DNA from: Pseudogulbenkiania subflava DSM 22618
GTDB lineage: Bacteria; Pseudomonadota; Gammaproteobacteria; Burkholderiales; Chromobacteriaceae
Direction: 5' to 3'
Assembly: GCF_900177275.1 (NCBI RefSeq)
Contig: NZ_FXAG01000013.1
Span: 1 to 54,934, forward strand
Length of the DNA stretch: 54,934 nucleotides
The translations under genes and the position numbers were made by a program. Each line of letters starts with the position of its first letter. The stretch's first letter is position 1. This document shows, in pieces, positions 1-6,756 of the stretch. Below the pieces are notes generated by a model that saw only the letters and a program-made list of their open reading frames with translations, was not told the origin of the DNA and ran no database searches.

Positions 1-111
1 CTCACCCGTTCGCCACTCGTCAGCGGGCCGAAGCCCCTGTTACCGTTCGACTTGCATGTGTAAAGCATGCCGCCAGCGTTCAATCTGAGCCAGGATCAAA
101 CTCTTCAGTTC
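1..111 (-). rRNA. rrs: 16S ribosomal RNA, 5' end only (partial)
   Basis: The reverse complement of this stretch reads as the universal bacterial 16S 5' end: the AGAGTTTGATCCTGGCTCAG site (positions about 86-105 on the minus strand), followed by the helix typical of beta- and gammaproteobacteria. The rest of the gene lies outside the window to the left. The mature 5' end is placed near 111 by comparison with the usual distance upstream of the conserved site, so it may be off by a few bases. The gene is the first of an rRNA operon transcribed leftward from the promoter at 280-308. Confidence 0.97.
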
Positions 112-221
112 AATCTCATAGCAATTTTTGGCACGCAAGATCAAAGAAATATCGAGATACTTCCTGTCTTGCAGTGCAAGTGTCGGCTTTGCCGAGCACT
201 CACACCTATCGGTTATTCTGT

Positions 222-233
222 CTGTTAAAGAGC
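222..233 (-). promoter_or_regulatory. boxA-like antitermination element in the rRNA leader
   Basis: On the minus strand this reads GCTCTTTAACAGA, matching the boxA core (GCTCTTTAACA) that recruits the Nus antitermination complex in bacterial rRNA leaders. It lies between the P1 promoter and the 16S gene, where boxA is expected. Confidence 0.75.
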
Positions 234-279
234 GGTGCTGACCGCCTCGTTTCCGTCGCGGCGTCAGCTGAGGAGGCGA

Positions 280-308
280 ACTATACGCCCCGACCCCACC
301 CCCGTCAA
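280..308 (-). promoter_or_regulatory. rRNA operon P1-type sigma-70 promoter
   Basis: On the minus strand a TTGACG -35 (303-308) and a TATAGT -10 (280-285) are separated by exactly 17 bases. Upstream (about 309-340) are A and T tracts like an UP element. Downstream of the -10 is a GC-rich discriminator (TCGCCTCC), as in rRNA promoters under stringent control. The start of transcription should fall near 272, giving a leader of about 160 nt that carries boxA. Confidence 0.85.
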
Positions 309-391
309 CGCTTTTTTACAGAAAAATCGCAAAAAACTGGCGCATCGACCACAAGCCATTGATGTATAAGCAAAACCAATTCGTAAACAAA

Positions 392-419
392 AAGGGTTGG
401 CCGAAGCCAACCCTTGTTA
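392..419 (-). terminator. rho-independent terminator of rnr
   Basis: A 10-bp perfect stem (AAGGGTTGGC with GCCAACCCTT, 392-415) closes on a TTCG tetraloop when read on the minus strand and is followed by a short T run. It lies just after the rnr stop codon and before the rRNA promoter. Confidence 0.85.
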
Positions 420-450
420 TACGCCCCCAGAAATCGGGGGCGGGTCGCAT

Positions 451-2670
451 TTAGCTGACCTTGCGCTTTTTCTTTACTACGGGTTTGTCTTCGTCAGCCG
501 CTTCCAACTCCGGCACCCGCACGAAATCGATGCGACTGCTTTCCAGGTCGGCGCGTACCACCTTGACGGTGAGTCGACTGCCCAGCTGGTAACGCGCCCC
601 GCTCTTCTCGCCGATGATGGCCTGGATGTCCTTGCGGTAGTGGAAATAGTCCTTGCCGAGCTCGGAGATGTGCAGCAGGCCCTCTACATAGATGCCGTCG
701 AGCAGCACAAACACGCCAAAGCTGGTGACGGCACTGATTTCCCCGGTGAATACCTCGCCGATCTTGTCGCGCATGTAGTAGGTCTTGAGCCAGGCCTCGA
801 CGTCGCGACTGGCATCGTCGGCACGACGTTCGGTCATGGAACAGTGCTCACCCAGTTGCGACCATTTCCCCGCCTTGTAGTGCCGTCCGGCCAGCACCGC
901 CTTGATGGAGCGATGCACCAGCAGATCGGGGTAACGGCGGATCGGCGAGGTGAAGTGGGTGTAGGCGTCGTAGGCCAGGCCGAAGTGGCCGATATTGTCC
1001 GGACTATAGAGCGCCTGCTGCATGGAGCGCAGCAGCATGGTCTGCAACACCGGGGCATCCGGGCGGCCGTGGATCTGTTCGGCCAACTTGGCGTAATCCT
1101 TGGCAGTCGGGGTTTCGCCCCCGCCCAACGCCAGCCCCACCAGCTTGAGATAGGTGTTGAGGTTTTCCAGTTTTTCCGGCGTCGGCCCTTCGTGCACGCG
1201 GAATAAGCAGGGATGCTCGTGCTTGAGCAGGAAATCGGCCGCGCACACGTTGGCAGCCAGCATGCACTCTTCGATCAGTCGGTGGGCGTCGTTGCGTACC
1301 ACCGGCACGATCTTGTCGATCTTGCCGCTCTCGTTGAACACCATTTGGGTTTCGGTGCTGTCGAACTCGATGGCGCCGCGCTCTTCCCTCGCGGCCAACA
1401 ACACCTTGAAGAGACTGTACAAGGTTTGCAGGTTGGGCAACATCGGGTGATCGGAGCCATGCTGCAACCAATCCCACACGGCGTTATAGGTGAGACGCGC
1501 CTTCGACTGCATCACCGCCGGATAGAAGCGATACTGTTTGACCTCGCCTTTGGCGCTGATCTGCATGTCGCAGACCATGCAAAGACGCTCGACGTCGGGG
1601 TTGAGCGAGCAGATGCCATTGGACAGGGCTTCCGGCAGCATCGGAATGACGCGGCGCGGGAAATAGACCGAGGTCCCTCGCTCCACGGCATCTTGATCCA
1701 GCGCGTCTCCCGGCTTGACGTAATGGCTGACGTCGGCGATCGCCACCACCAGACGGTAGTCGTTGCCGACACGCTCGGCGAAGACGGCGTCGTCGAAGTC
1801 GCGCGCGGATTCGCTGTCGATGGTGACCAGCGGCAGCTCGCGCAGGTCTTCCCGGCCCTTGTGATCGCTCTTGCGAACCTTTTTCGGCGTCTCCTGGGCC
1901 TGCTCGACCGCGGCATCCGAGAAGATGTGCGGCAGATCATGCTGACGCAGCGCGATCTCGATTTCCATGCCGGGGTCAGCGTAGTTGCCGAGGATATCCA
2001 CCACCCGGCCGATGGGCTGACGATAGCTGTCGGGCTGCGACGATATTTCGACGATCACCACCTGGCCATGCTGTGCGCCCCCTTCGCCGCCGGGTTCGAT
2101 GAGGATGTCCTGATTGATGCGCTTGTCTTCCGCTACCATCAGCCACACGCCGCGCGACAGGTAGATGCGCCCGACCAGCTTCTGCACCGCCCGCTCCAGC
2201 ACTTCGACAATGCGGCCTTCGTTGCGGCCACGCTTGTCGGTGCCAGTAATGCTGACCATGACCCGGTCGCCATGCAGCACCTTGTGCATTTCGCGCTCGG
2301 ACAGAAAGATGTCTTCGACGCCCGCCTCTTCAGGGATGGCGAAACCGTAACCGTCGCGATGGCCCGATACCTTGCACTTGATCAGTTCCAGTTTGTCGGC
2401 GACGCAGATGGCGCCCTTGCGATTGATGATGATCTCGCCAGAACGCTCCATGGCCTGCAGGCGACGTTCGAAGTAGCGAAATTCATCCTTTTTGATGTCG
2501 AGCATCTGGGCGAGCTCGTCCGGCCAGAGTGGCACACCCTGCTCGGTGAGCAGTTGAATGACAAATTCCCGGCTCGGTAAGGGGTTGTCATACTTGAGTT
2601 TTTCCCGCTCAAGATGGGGATCCTGCAAGCGCAGGGAAGTGTTTTTCTGTTTTTTTTGTTTCGAGGGCAT
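451..2670 (-). CDS. rnr: Ribonuclease R, 3'-5' exoribonuclease
   Basis: A processive 3'-5' exoribonuclease of the RNB family that degrades structured RNA (mRNA, rRNA fragments, tmRNA-tagged messages) in the cytoplasm. About 739 residues, usual for RNase R. In order: a lysine-rich N-terminus, a winged-helix region (about 35-100), cold-shock domains, the RNB catalytic domain with the acidic cluster in DSESARDFDDA (about 285-295) and HYTSPIRRYPDL-type motif (here HFTSPIRRYPD), an S1 domain (about 630-710), and a basic tail. The open frame extends upstream into the tRNA-Leu gene, so the start is taken at ATG 2670 (MPSKQKKQK). The only good ribosome binding site, AAGGAG, lies 16 nt upstream of it; a TTG two codons earlier would have ideal spacing. 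The consensus promoter of the divergent tRNA genes overlaps this start codon. Confidence 0.95.
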   Translation of the reverse strand: MPSKQKKQKNTSLRLQDPHLEREKLKYDNPLPSREFVIQLLTEQGVPLWPDELAQMLDIKKDEFRYFERRLQAMERSGEIIINRKGAICVADKLELIKCKVSGHRDGYGFAIPEEAGVEDIFLSEREMHKVLHGDRVMVSITGTDKRGRNEGRIVEVLERAVQKLVGRIYLSRGVWLMVAEDKRINQDILIEPGGEGGAQHGQVVIVEISSQPDSYRQPIGRVVDILGNYADPGMEIEIALRQHDLPHIFSDAAVEQAQETPKKVRKSDHKGREDLRELPLVTIDSESARDFDDAVFAERVGNDYRLVVAIADVSHYVKPGDALDQDAVERGTSVYFPRRVIPMLPEALSNGICSLNPDVERLCMVCDMQISAKGEVKQYRFYPAVMQSKARLTYNAVWDWLQHGSDHPMLPNLQTLYSLFKVLLAAREERGAIEFDSTETQMVFNESGKIDKIVPVVRNDAHRLIEECMLAANVCAADFLLKHEHPCLFRVHEGPTPEKLENLNTYLKLVGLALGGGETPTAKDYAKLAEQIHGRPDAPVLQTMLLRSMQQALYSPDNIGHFGLAYDAYTHFTSPIRRYPDLLVHRSIKAVLAGRHYKAGKWSQLGEHCSMTERRADDASRDVEAWLKTYYMRDKIGEVFTGEISAVTSFGVFVLLDGIYVEGLLHISELGKDYFHYRKDIQAIIGEKSGARYQLGSRLTVKVVRADLESSRIDFVRVPELEAADEDKPVVKKKRKVS

Positions 2671-2697
2671 TGACAATTTCTGGGAGCTCCTTATAAT
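2670..2697 (+). promoter_or_regulatory. Consensus sigma-70 promoter for the tRNA-Leu genes
   Basis: TTGACA (2670-2675) and TATAAT (2692-2697), both perfect consensus hexamers, are separated by 16 bases on the plus strand. Transcription would start near 2704, about 44 nt before the first tRNA-Leu. The -35 element shares its first base with the rnr start codon on the other strand. Confidence 0.85.
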
Positions 2698-2747
2698 TCG
2701 CATCTCATCGCAGCACTGCTGTGGCGCAGATGATACAGCAAAGCGAT

Positions 2748-2834
2748 GCCCAGGTGGCGGAATTGGTAGACGCACTAGGTTCAGGTCCTAGCGGTGGCAA
2801 CACTGTGGAAGTTCGAGTCTTCTCCTGGGCACCA
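2748..2834 (+). tRNA. tRNA-Leu(CAG), copy 1
   Basis: An 87-nt class II tRNA with encoded CCA. The anticodon stem CTAGG/CCTAG holds the loop TTCAGGT, anticodon CAG. It has a long variable arm, T loop GTTCGAGTC, and acceptor GCCCAGG paired with CCTGGGC. It decodes CUG, the dominant leucine codon in a GC-rich genome. Confidence 0.97.
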
Positions 2835-2894
2835 CGGAATAGTTTGAAGATGGGCTAAGCATAGCCGGTCTGTAGTTACAATTTAAAGTTTTAT

Positions 2895-2981
2895 GCCCAG
2901 GTGGCGGAATTGGTAGACGCACTAGGTTCAGGTCCTAGCGGTGGCAACACTGTGGAAGTTCGAGTCTTCTCCTGGGCACCA
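2895..2981 (+). tRNA. tRNA-Leu(CAG), copy 2
   Basis: Identical in all 87 bases to the copy at 2748-2834, with a 60-nt AT-rich spacer between them. It is followed by a strong terminator, so both copies are probably made from the single consensus promoter at 2670-2697. Confidence 0.97.
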
Positions 2982-2988
2982 GACAAAA

Positions 2989-3022
2989 GCCGTTGAGTTC
3001 AACTCAACGGCTTTTTGTTTTT
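2989..3022 (+). terminator. Terminator of the tRNA-Leu pair
   Basis: A 9-bp stem GCCGTTGAG/CTCAACGGC (2989-3011) with a 5-nt loop is followed by TTTTTGTTTTT. It ends the tRNA-Leu transcription unit and separates it from gspA. Confidence 0.9.
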
Positions 3023-3135
3023 CCACCCCCTCCCCCGCGCTGGCGCCGACTCACTGCACAGCGACCGCTGTTGCTCTGCGTCTATTCCAAACAAAAAAAA
3101 CAGTCGTTCCGACTAGCACACCCTAAAGCGCTTAC

Positions 3136-3141
3136 TATAAT
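3136..3141 (+). promoter_or_regulatory. Possible -10 element for gspA-gspB
   Basis: A perfect TATAAT stands 46 nt before the gspA start codon, but no convincing -35 hexamer lies 15-18 nt upstream. It could be the -10 of a promoter helped by an activator, or chance in an AT-rich stretch. Confidence 0.35.
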
Positions 3142-3186
3142 TTTTTCAAGCAAGTCATTGAGTACAACGCCATTATAGGCAGTGCC

Positions 3187-4848
3187 ATGTACACGAACCA
3201 TTATGGCCTGGCCGATCCGCCTTTCTCGATCGCGCCGGACCCGCGCTTCCTCTTCATGAGCCATCGGCATCGCGAAGCGCTCGCTCATCTGATGTACGGC
3301 ATTGGCGGGGACGGCGGGTTCGTGTTGCTGACCGGCGAGATCGGGACCGGCAAGACCACCATCTGCCGCTGCTTCCTGCAGCAATTGCCTGACAATTGCG
3401 ACGTCGCCTTCATCTTCAACCCGAAGCTGAACGTGCTCGAGCTGCTGTCGACGATTTGCGAAGAACTCGACATTCCCGCCCCGCCTGATCACACCAGCAA
3501 CAAGGCCTTTACCGACGGCATCAACGACCATCTGCTGGCGGCCCATGCCCAGGGACGGACCACCCTCCTCATCATCGATGAGGCGCAGAACCTGGACAGC
3601 GACGTGCTGGAGCAGATCAGGCTGCTGACCAACCTTGAAACCGACCAGCGCAAGCTGCTGCACATCATCCTGCTGGGTCAGCCCGAGCTGCGCGACAAAC
3701 TGGCGCGGCCCGAATTGCAGCAGCTCTCGCAACGCATCGTCGCCCGCTACCACCTCGGCCCACTGCAGCCGGAGGAAATTACGGCTTACGTCCACCATCG
3801 GCTGGATGTCGCGGGGAGCCGGCGCACCTTGTTTTCCCCCTCTCTCAACCGCCTGCTGTTTCGCCTGAGCGGGGGGATACCGCGCAAGCTGAACATTCTG
3901 TGCGACCGCGCCCTGCTCGGTGCCTACGTGCAGGGCAAGGACGCAGTCGACCGCGAGATCGTGCGTCAGGCCGCCAAAGAGGTATACGGCCAGAGCGCAC
4001 CCCGGTCGTGGCAGAAACTGGTGATTGGCCTGGGTGCCTTGCTCAGTGCCACGACCCTCGCGACGGCCTTGTTCTATTACGCCGAGCCCTTTGCCCAAAA
4101 CCGGGCGGTTCCATCGACCCCAGGCCTGAAACCGTCCCTCGCCAAACACGCCGCTCCGGCCACCTCTTCGGCCCGCGCCATGCGCACGGACACGTCGGCC
4201 GTATCGGCTCCGGCCTTTCTCGCACAGAGCACGGGCCCGGACGGCGTGAGACAGGCTTACCAGGCACTGCTGGCACGCTGGGGTATCCGCTTGCCCGTCG
4301 ACGACGAAGCCAGCACCTGCCGGCAGGCGGAGGCGTTCGGGTTGCACTGTCTGAGCGAGTCAGGCGACCTGGAGCAATTACGCCGCCTCGATCGGCCGGC
4401 CGTGCTGCAGCTGCGTCTGCCGGATGGGGGCACGGGTTACCTCTTGCTTTCCGCCTTGCACGACAGCCAGGCCGTCCTGATGTCCGGTGCGCAGATGTTC
4501 ACGCTGCCGCTATCGGCCCTGAACCAACTCTGGAGCGGGCGCTACACCCTGTTATGGAAGGCGCCGCCCAACTACCGGGCCCCGCTGGCGCGCGGCAGCC
4601 GGGGATTGATGGTGTCCTGGTTGAACCATCAGTTCGGCCAACCTCTGGAACCGTTGTCGGCCACGGCCCAGAACCCGCTGTTCGATGCCCGGCTGGAGGA
4701 ACAGGTCATGCGCTTTCAGCGCGCGGATGGCTTGCCGAGCGATGGCATTGTCGGGCCGCACACGCTGATCCGTCTGACCCGCAGCAGCGATACGACCTCT
4801 CCGCGCCTGCTTGGCACGACCACGAAAAATCCAGGGATGAAGGGGTAG
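3187..4848 (+). CDS. gspA: GspA/ExeA-type AAA+ ATPase with peptidoglycan-binding domain
   Basis: Inner-membrane ATPase that, with GspB, lets the type II secretin pass and assemble through peptidoglycan (known for Aeromonas ExeA/ExeB). 553 residues. The N-terminal ATPase shows a Walker A, GEIGTGKTT (50-58), and a Walker B, LLIIDEAQ (about 118-125). A hydrophobic segment near 275-295 is the likely membrane anchor. The periplasmic part ends in a peptidoglycan_binding_1-like domain (about 480-540, containing RFQRADGLPSDGIVGPHTL), preceded by a cysteine-peptidase-like C39 fold region seen in longer ExeA proteins. It starts with ATG in the typical MYxxHYGLxxxPF context. gspB follows after 5 nt. Its partners in secretion are about 14 kb away at 18305-27725, not adjacent. 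Confidence 0.9.
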   Translation: MYTNHYGLADPPFSIAPDPRFLFMSHRHREALAHLMYGIGGDGGFVLLTGEIGTGKTTICRCFLQQLPDNCDVAFIFNPKLNVLELLSTICEELDIPAPPDHTSNKAFTDGINDHLLAAHAQGRTTLLIIDEAQNLDSDVLEQIRLLTNLETDQRKLLHIILLGQPELRDKLARPELQQLSQRIVARYHLGPLQPEEITAYVHHRLDVAGSRRTLFSPSLNRLLFRLSGGIPRKLNILCDRALLGAYVQGKDAVDREIVRQAAKEVYGQSAPRSWQKLVIGLGALLSATTLATALFYYAEPFAQNRAVPSTPGLKPSLAKHAAPATSSARAMRTDTSAVSAPAFLAQSTGPDGVRQAYQALLARWGIRLPVDDEASTCRQAEAFGLHCLSESGDLEQLRRLDRPAVLQLRLPDGGTGYLLLSALHDSQAVLMSGAQMFTLPLSALNQLWSGRYTLLWKAPPNYRAPLARGSRGLMVSWLNHQFGQPLEPLSATAQNPLFDARLEEQVMRFQRADGLPSDGIVGPHTLIRLTRSSDTTSPRLLGTTTKNPGMKG

Positions 4849-4853
4849 CTACC

Positions 4854-5669
4854 ATGTCATACATTCTCGACGCTTTGCTGAAGGCCGATCAGGAACGACA
4901 GCGCTCCGCGGCGCCGACCCTCAACTCGGTCCACGTGACCGGCACCATTGCAGCCACCGGCCCGCACCGGCGCTGGCCCAATCTGGCACTGCTAGCGCTG
5001 TTGGGTGGAAGCCTGCTGGCTGGTGGAGCCCTGTTCGTGTTGCGCCCCCCGGCAGCAAAGCATTTGGCCGAGACTCCACGACCTCAGGCCGATGCACCGG
5101 CCTTGACGAAAAACCAGGCCTGGCGGGGAAGTCAGGACGGCCGCGCCGTTCCGCCACGGCAGGACAGGGAGCGGACGGCCCCGGCCAGCCAGACGCCGCC
5201 TCTGCCCACCACGACCGCGGAGGAGAAAATCGCGCCCCCGGCAGCCGTTCAGCCAAGCCCTCCCCCGCTCCCCTCCGTGGCCAAGATTCGGCGTGAAACG
5301 CCCTCCGCCGAGGAGCGGCACCACAGCAAGGCTCCTGTTCCAACGCAACCCGCGGTCACGGAGGCAGCGGCCGCCGCGACAACGGCCCCCGCACCAGCCG
5401 AGCCCACTCCTTCGGCCAACCTCAAGCGCAGCAACCGGGTCATCGATTTCGGCGAGCTGCCGGCGGAACTACGCAAGGAAGTGGAACAGAACGTGACGGT
5501 GGCCGGTGCCTCGTTTTCGGCCGACAACAATGAGCGAATGGCCATCATCAATGACCGGGCGCGAAGGGCCGGCGATGAAGTCGCGGCCGGGGTGAAGCTG
5601 GAAAGCATCTTGCCAGACGGCATCATATTGAATTACAAGGGATATCGTTTCCGCACCGGCATGTATTGA
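4854..5669 (+). CDS. gspB: General secretion pathway protein B
   Basis: Bitopic inner-membrane partner of GspA. 271 residues: the family-typical N-terminus MSYILDALLKADQERQ, one membrane segment (about 43-63), a long proline/alanine-rich periplasmic linker (about 66-185), and a C-terminal folded domain (about 190-271) ending in a YKGYRFRTGMY-type strand that resembles the GspB/GspC HR-like domain. The open frame runs far upstream inside gspA, but the true start is ATG 4854, 5 nt after the gspA stop, with AAGGGG ahead of it. It is co-transcribed with gspA and probably with the downstream transglycosylase. Confidence 0.88.
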   Translation: MSYILDALLKADQERQRSAAPTLNSVHVTGTIAATGPHRRWPNLALLALLGGSLLAGGALFVLRPPAAKHLAETPRPQADAPALTKNQAWRGSQDGRAVPPRQDRERTAPASQTPPLPTTTAEEKIAPPAAVQPSPPPLPSVAKIRRETPSAEERHHSKAPVPTQPAVTEAAAAATTAPAPAEPTPSANLKRSNRVIDFGELPAELRKEVEQNVTVAGASFSADNNERMAIINDRARRAGDEVAAGVKLESILPDGIILNYKGYRFRTGMY

Positions 5670-5733
5670 CAACGACAAGCCGCACACCGGACTGAGCTTA
5701 TTGATCAGTCTCCGATGCGGCAGAGGGATCACC

Positions 5734-6393
5734 ATGACAACCCGTTTTCCTCTCTCACCCCGCCTGATCGCACGCCTGGCCGTCGTGTTACCAGTCCTCC
5801 TCCTGACAAACGGGGCCTGGGCCGACATCTATGCGTTCAAGGATGCCGACGGCACGCTGCACTTCAGCAACGTGCCACAGGACAAGCGTTATGCTCTGCT
5901 CATGCGGACACCGAAGGAGGCCCCGGCTCCTGCCGACAGCTCGGCGTCGGCAAGTGAACGTCCCGCCCAACCCGCACCGGCCATTGATCCACAGCTGCGT
6001 GCCCGCGTAGCCGGTCTGATCGATGACACCGCCCGCACCCTGAACATGGACGCCGCGCTGCTGCATGCTGTCATCGCAGTGGAGTCGGGCTACAACCCGA
6101 ACGTGGTTTCCCCCAAGGGAGCCATCGGCCTGATGCAGCTGATGCCGGCGACGGCACGACGTTATGGCGTGGCCGACCCCTACGATCCGGCGCAGAACAT
6201 TCGCGGCGGAGCGCAGTACCTGCGCGACCTGATGAGCCGCTTCGACAACGACCTTAAGCTGACGCTGGCGGCCTACAATGCCGGCGAGCAGGCCGTCGCC
6301 CGCTATGGCAATACCATTCCGCCGTATAAGGAAACACTGAATTATGTCCCTCGCGTCATGAGTGGCTTAGCTCGCAATCAACAGCAACCCTGA
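5734..6393 (+). CDS. Secreted lytic transglycosylase (DUF4124 plus SLT domain)
   Basis: Cleaves the MurNAc-GlcNAc bond of peptidoglycan from the periplasm. 219 residues: Sec signal peptide cleaved after GAWA (about residue 22), a DUF4124 module (DIYAFKDADGTLHFSN), and a C-terminal soluble-lytic-transglycosylase domain with the catalytic glutamate in AVESGYN, then GLMQLMP and AYNAGE, all intact. Start taken at ATG 5734 with GAGGG upstream; the frame is open 33 nt earlier but without a binding site. It is 64 nt downstream of gspB, so it may open the wall locally for secretin insertion together with GspA's wall-binding domain. That role is inferred from position only. Confidence 0.9.
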   Translation: MTTRFPLSPRLIARLAVVLPVLLLTNGAWADIYAFKDADGTLHFSNVPQDKRYALLMRTPKEAPAPADSSASASERPAQPAPAIDPQLRARVAGLIDDTARTLNMDAALLHAVIAVESGYNPNVVSPKGAIGLMQLMPATARRYGVADPYDPAQNIRGGAQYLRDLMSRFDNDLKLTLAAYNAGEQAVARYGNTIPPYKETLNYVPRVMSGLARNQQQP

Positions 6394-6483
6394 GCCGCTT
6401 TAACCGACGTACCCCGCCCTGAAAATGCCAGCTTGAACAGTATTCCGCCATAGTGTTGCCACGTTCATATTTTAAATATTTTT

Positions 6484-6512
6484 TTGAATTACTTGTTAGA
6501 GAATACTAGCAT
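6484..6512 (+). promoter_or_regulatory. Weak candidate promoter for the exported protein gene at 6757
   Basis: TTGAAT (6484-6489) and TAGCAT (6507-6512) are spaced by 17 bases in an AT-rich stretch; each hexamer matches consensus at four of six positions. It would give a leader of about 240 nt, ending in the structured element at 6691-6752. Confidence 0.3.
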
Positions 6513-6690
6513 TAAGCGTGTGATTTGGTTTCGCCACCGGGAGAATGTGAAGCCGCCTTCCTGTTATCGCACTGAAGAATCACCTCGATGATTCAGCAGG
6601 TGCTGAAGTCTTCCGCATCGTGCTTGTTGATCATGTGGACGAATAAAAATAACGAAGATAGATAGTTCTGCTGGCAATTAAGTAGAAAAA

Positions 6691-6752
6691 AAGGGGAATC
6701 TGCGTGCGATTCCTTTAGAGAGGAACCGCCTTTGAATGTTTCAAAGGAGGTG
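6691..6752 (+). promoter_or_regulatory. Structured 5' leader that sequesters the ribosome binding site (copy A)
   Basis: Two hairpins. The first pairs GGAATC (6695-6700) with GATTCC (6708-6713) across the loop TGCGTGC. The second pairs ACCGCCTTTGA (6725-6735) with TCAAAGGAGGT (6741-6751), one G-A mismatch, burying the Shine-Dalgarno AAAGGAGG of the gene starting at 6757. The TTCC of hairpin one can instead pair with GGAA at 6722-6725, so two folds compete. Nearly the same element precedes the gene at 12589, with base changes that keep pairing. Three GGA triplets could also be CsrA/RsmA sites. It resembles a riboswitch, thermosensor or CsrA target, but no known class is recognised. Confidence 0.7.
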
Positions 6753-6756
6753 TATC

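Noticed and set aside
174..362. 62-residue open frame on the plus strand in the rRNA leader
   Set aside because: It runs antisense through the rRNA P1 promoter and boxA, has no ribosome binding site and no protein-like composition.
397..1206. 269-residue open frame opposite rnr (and other long frames opposite GC-rich genes, for example 20054-22006 and 37410-40289)
   Set aside because: They are antisense shadows caused by high GC at third codon positions; the minus-strand genes have clear family motifs throughout.
6691..6752. Known riboswitch classes (cyclic di-GMP, cobalamin, TPP, SAM, preQ1) for the exported-protein leaders
   Set aside because: None of the conserved cores I know for these classes is present in either copy; the element is kept as an unclassified structure.
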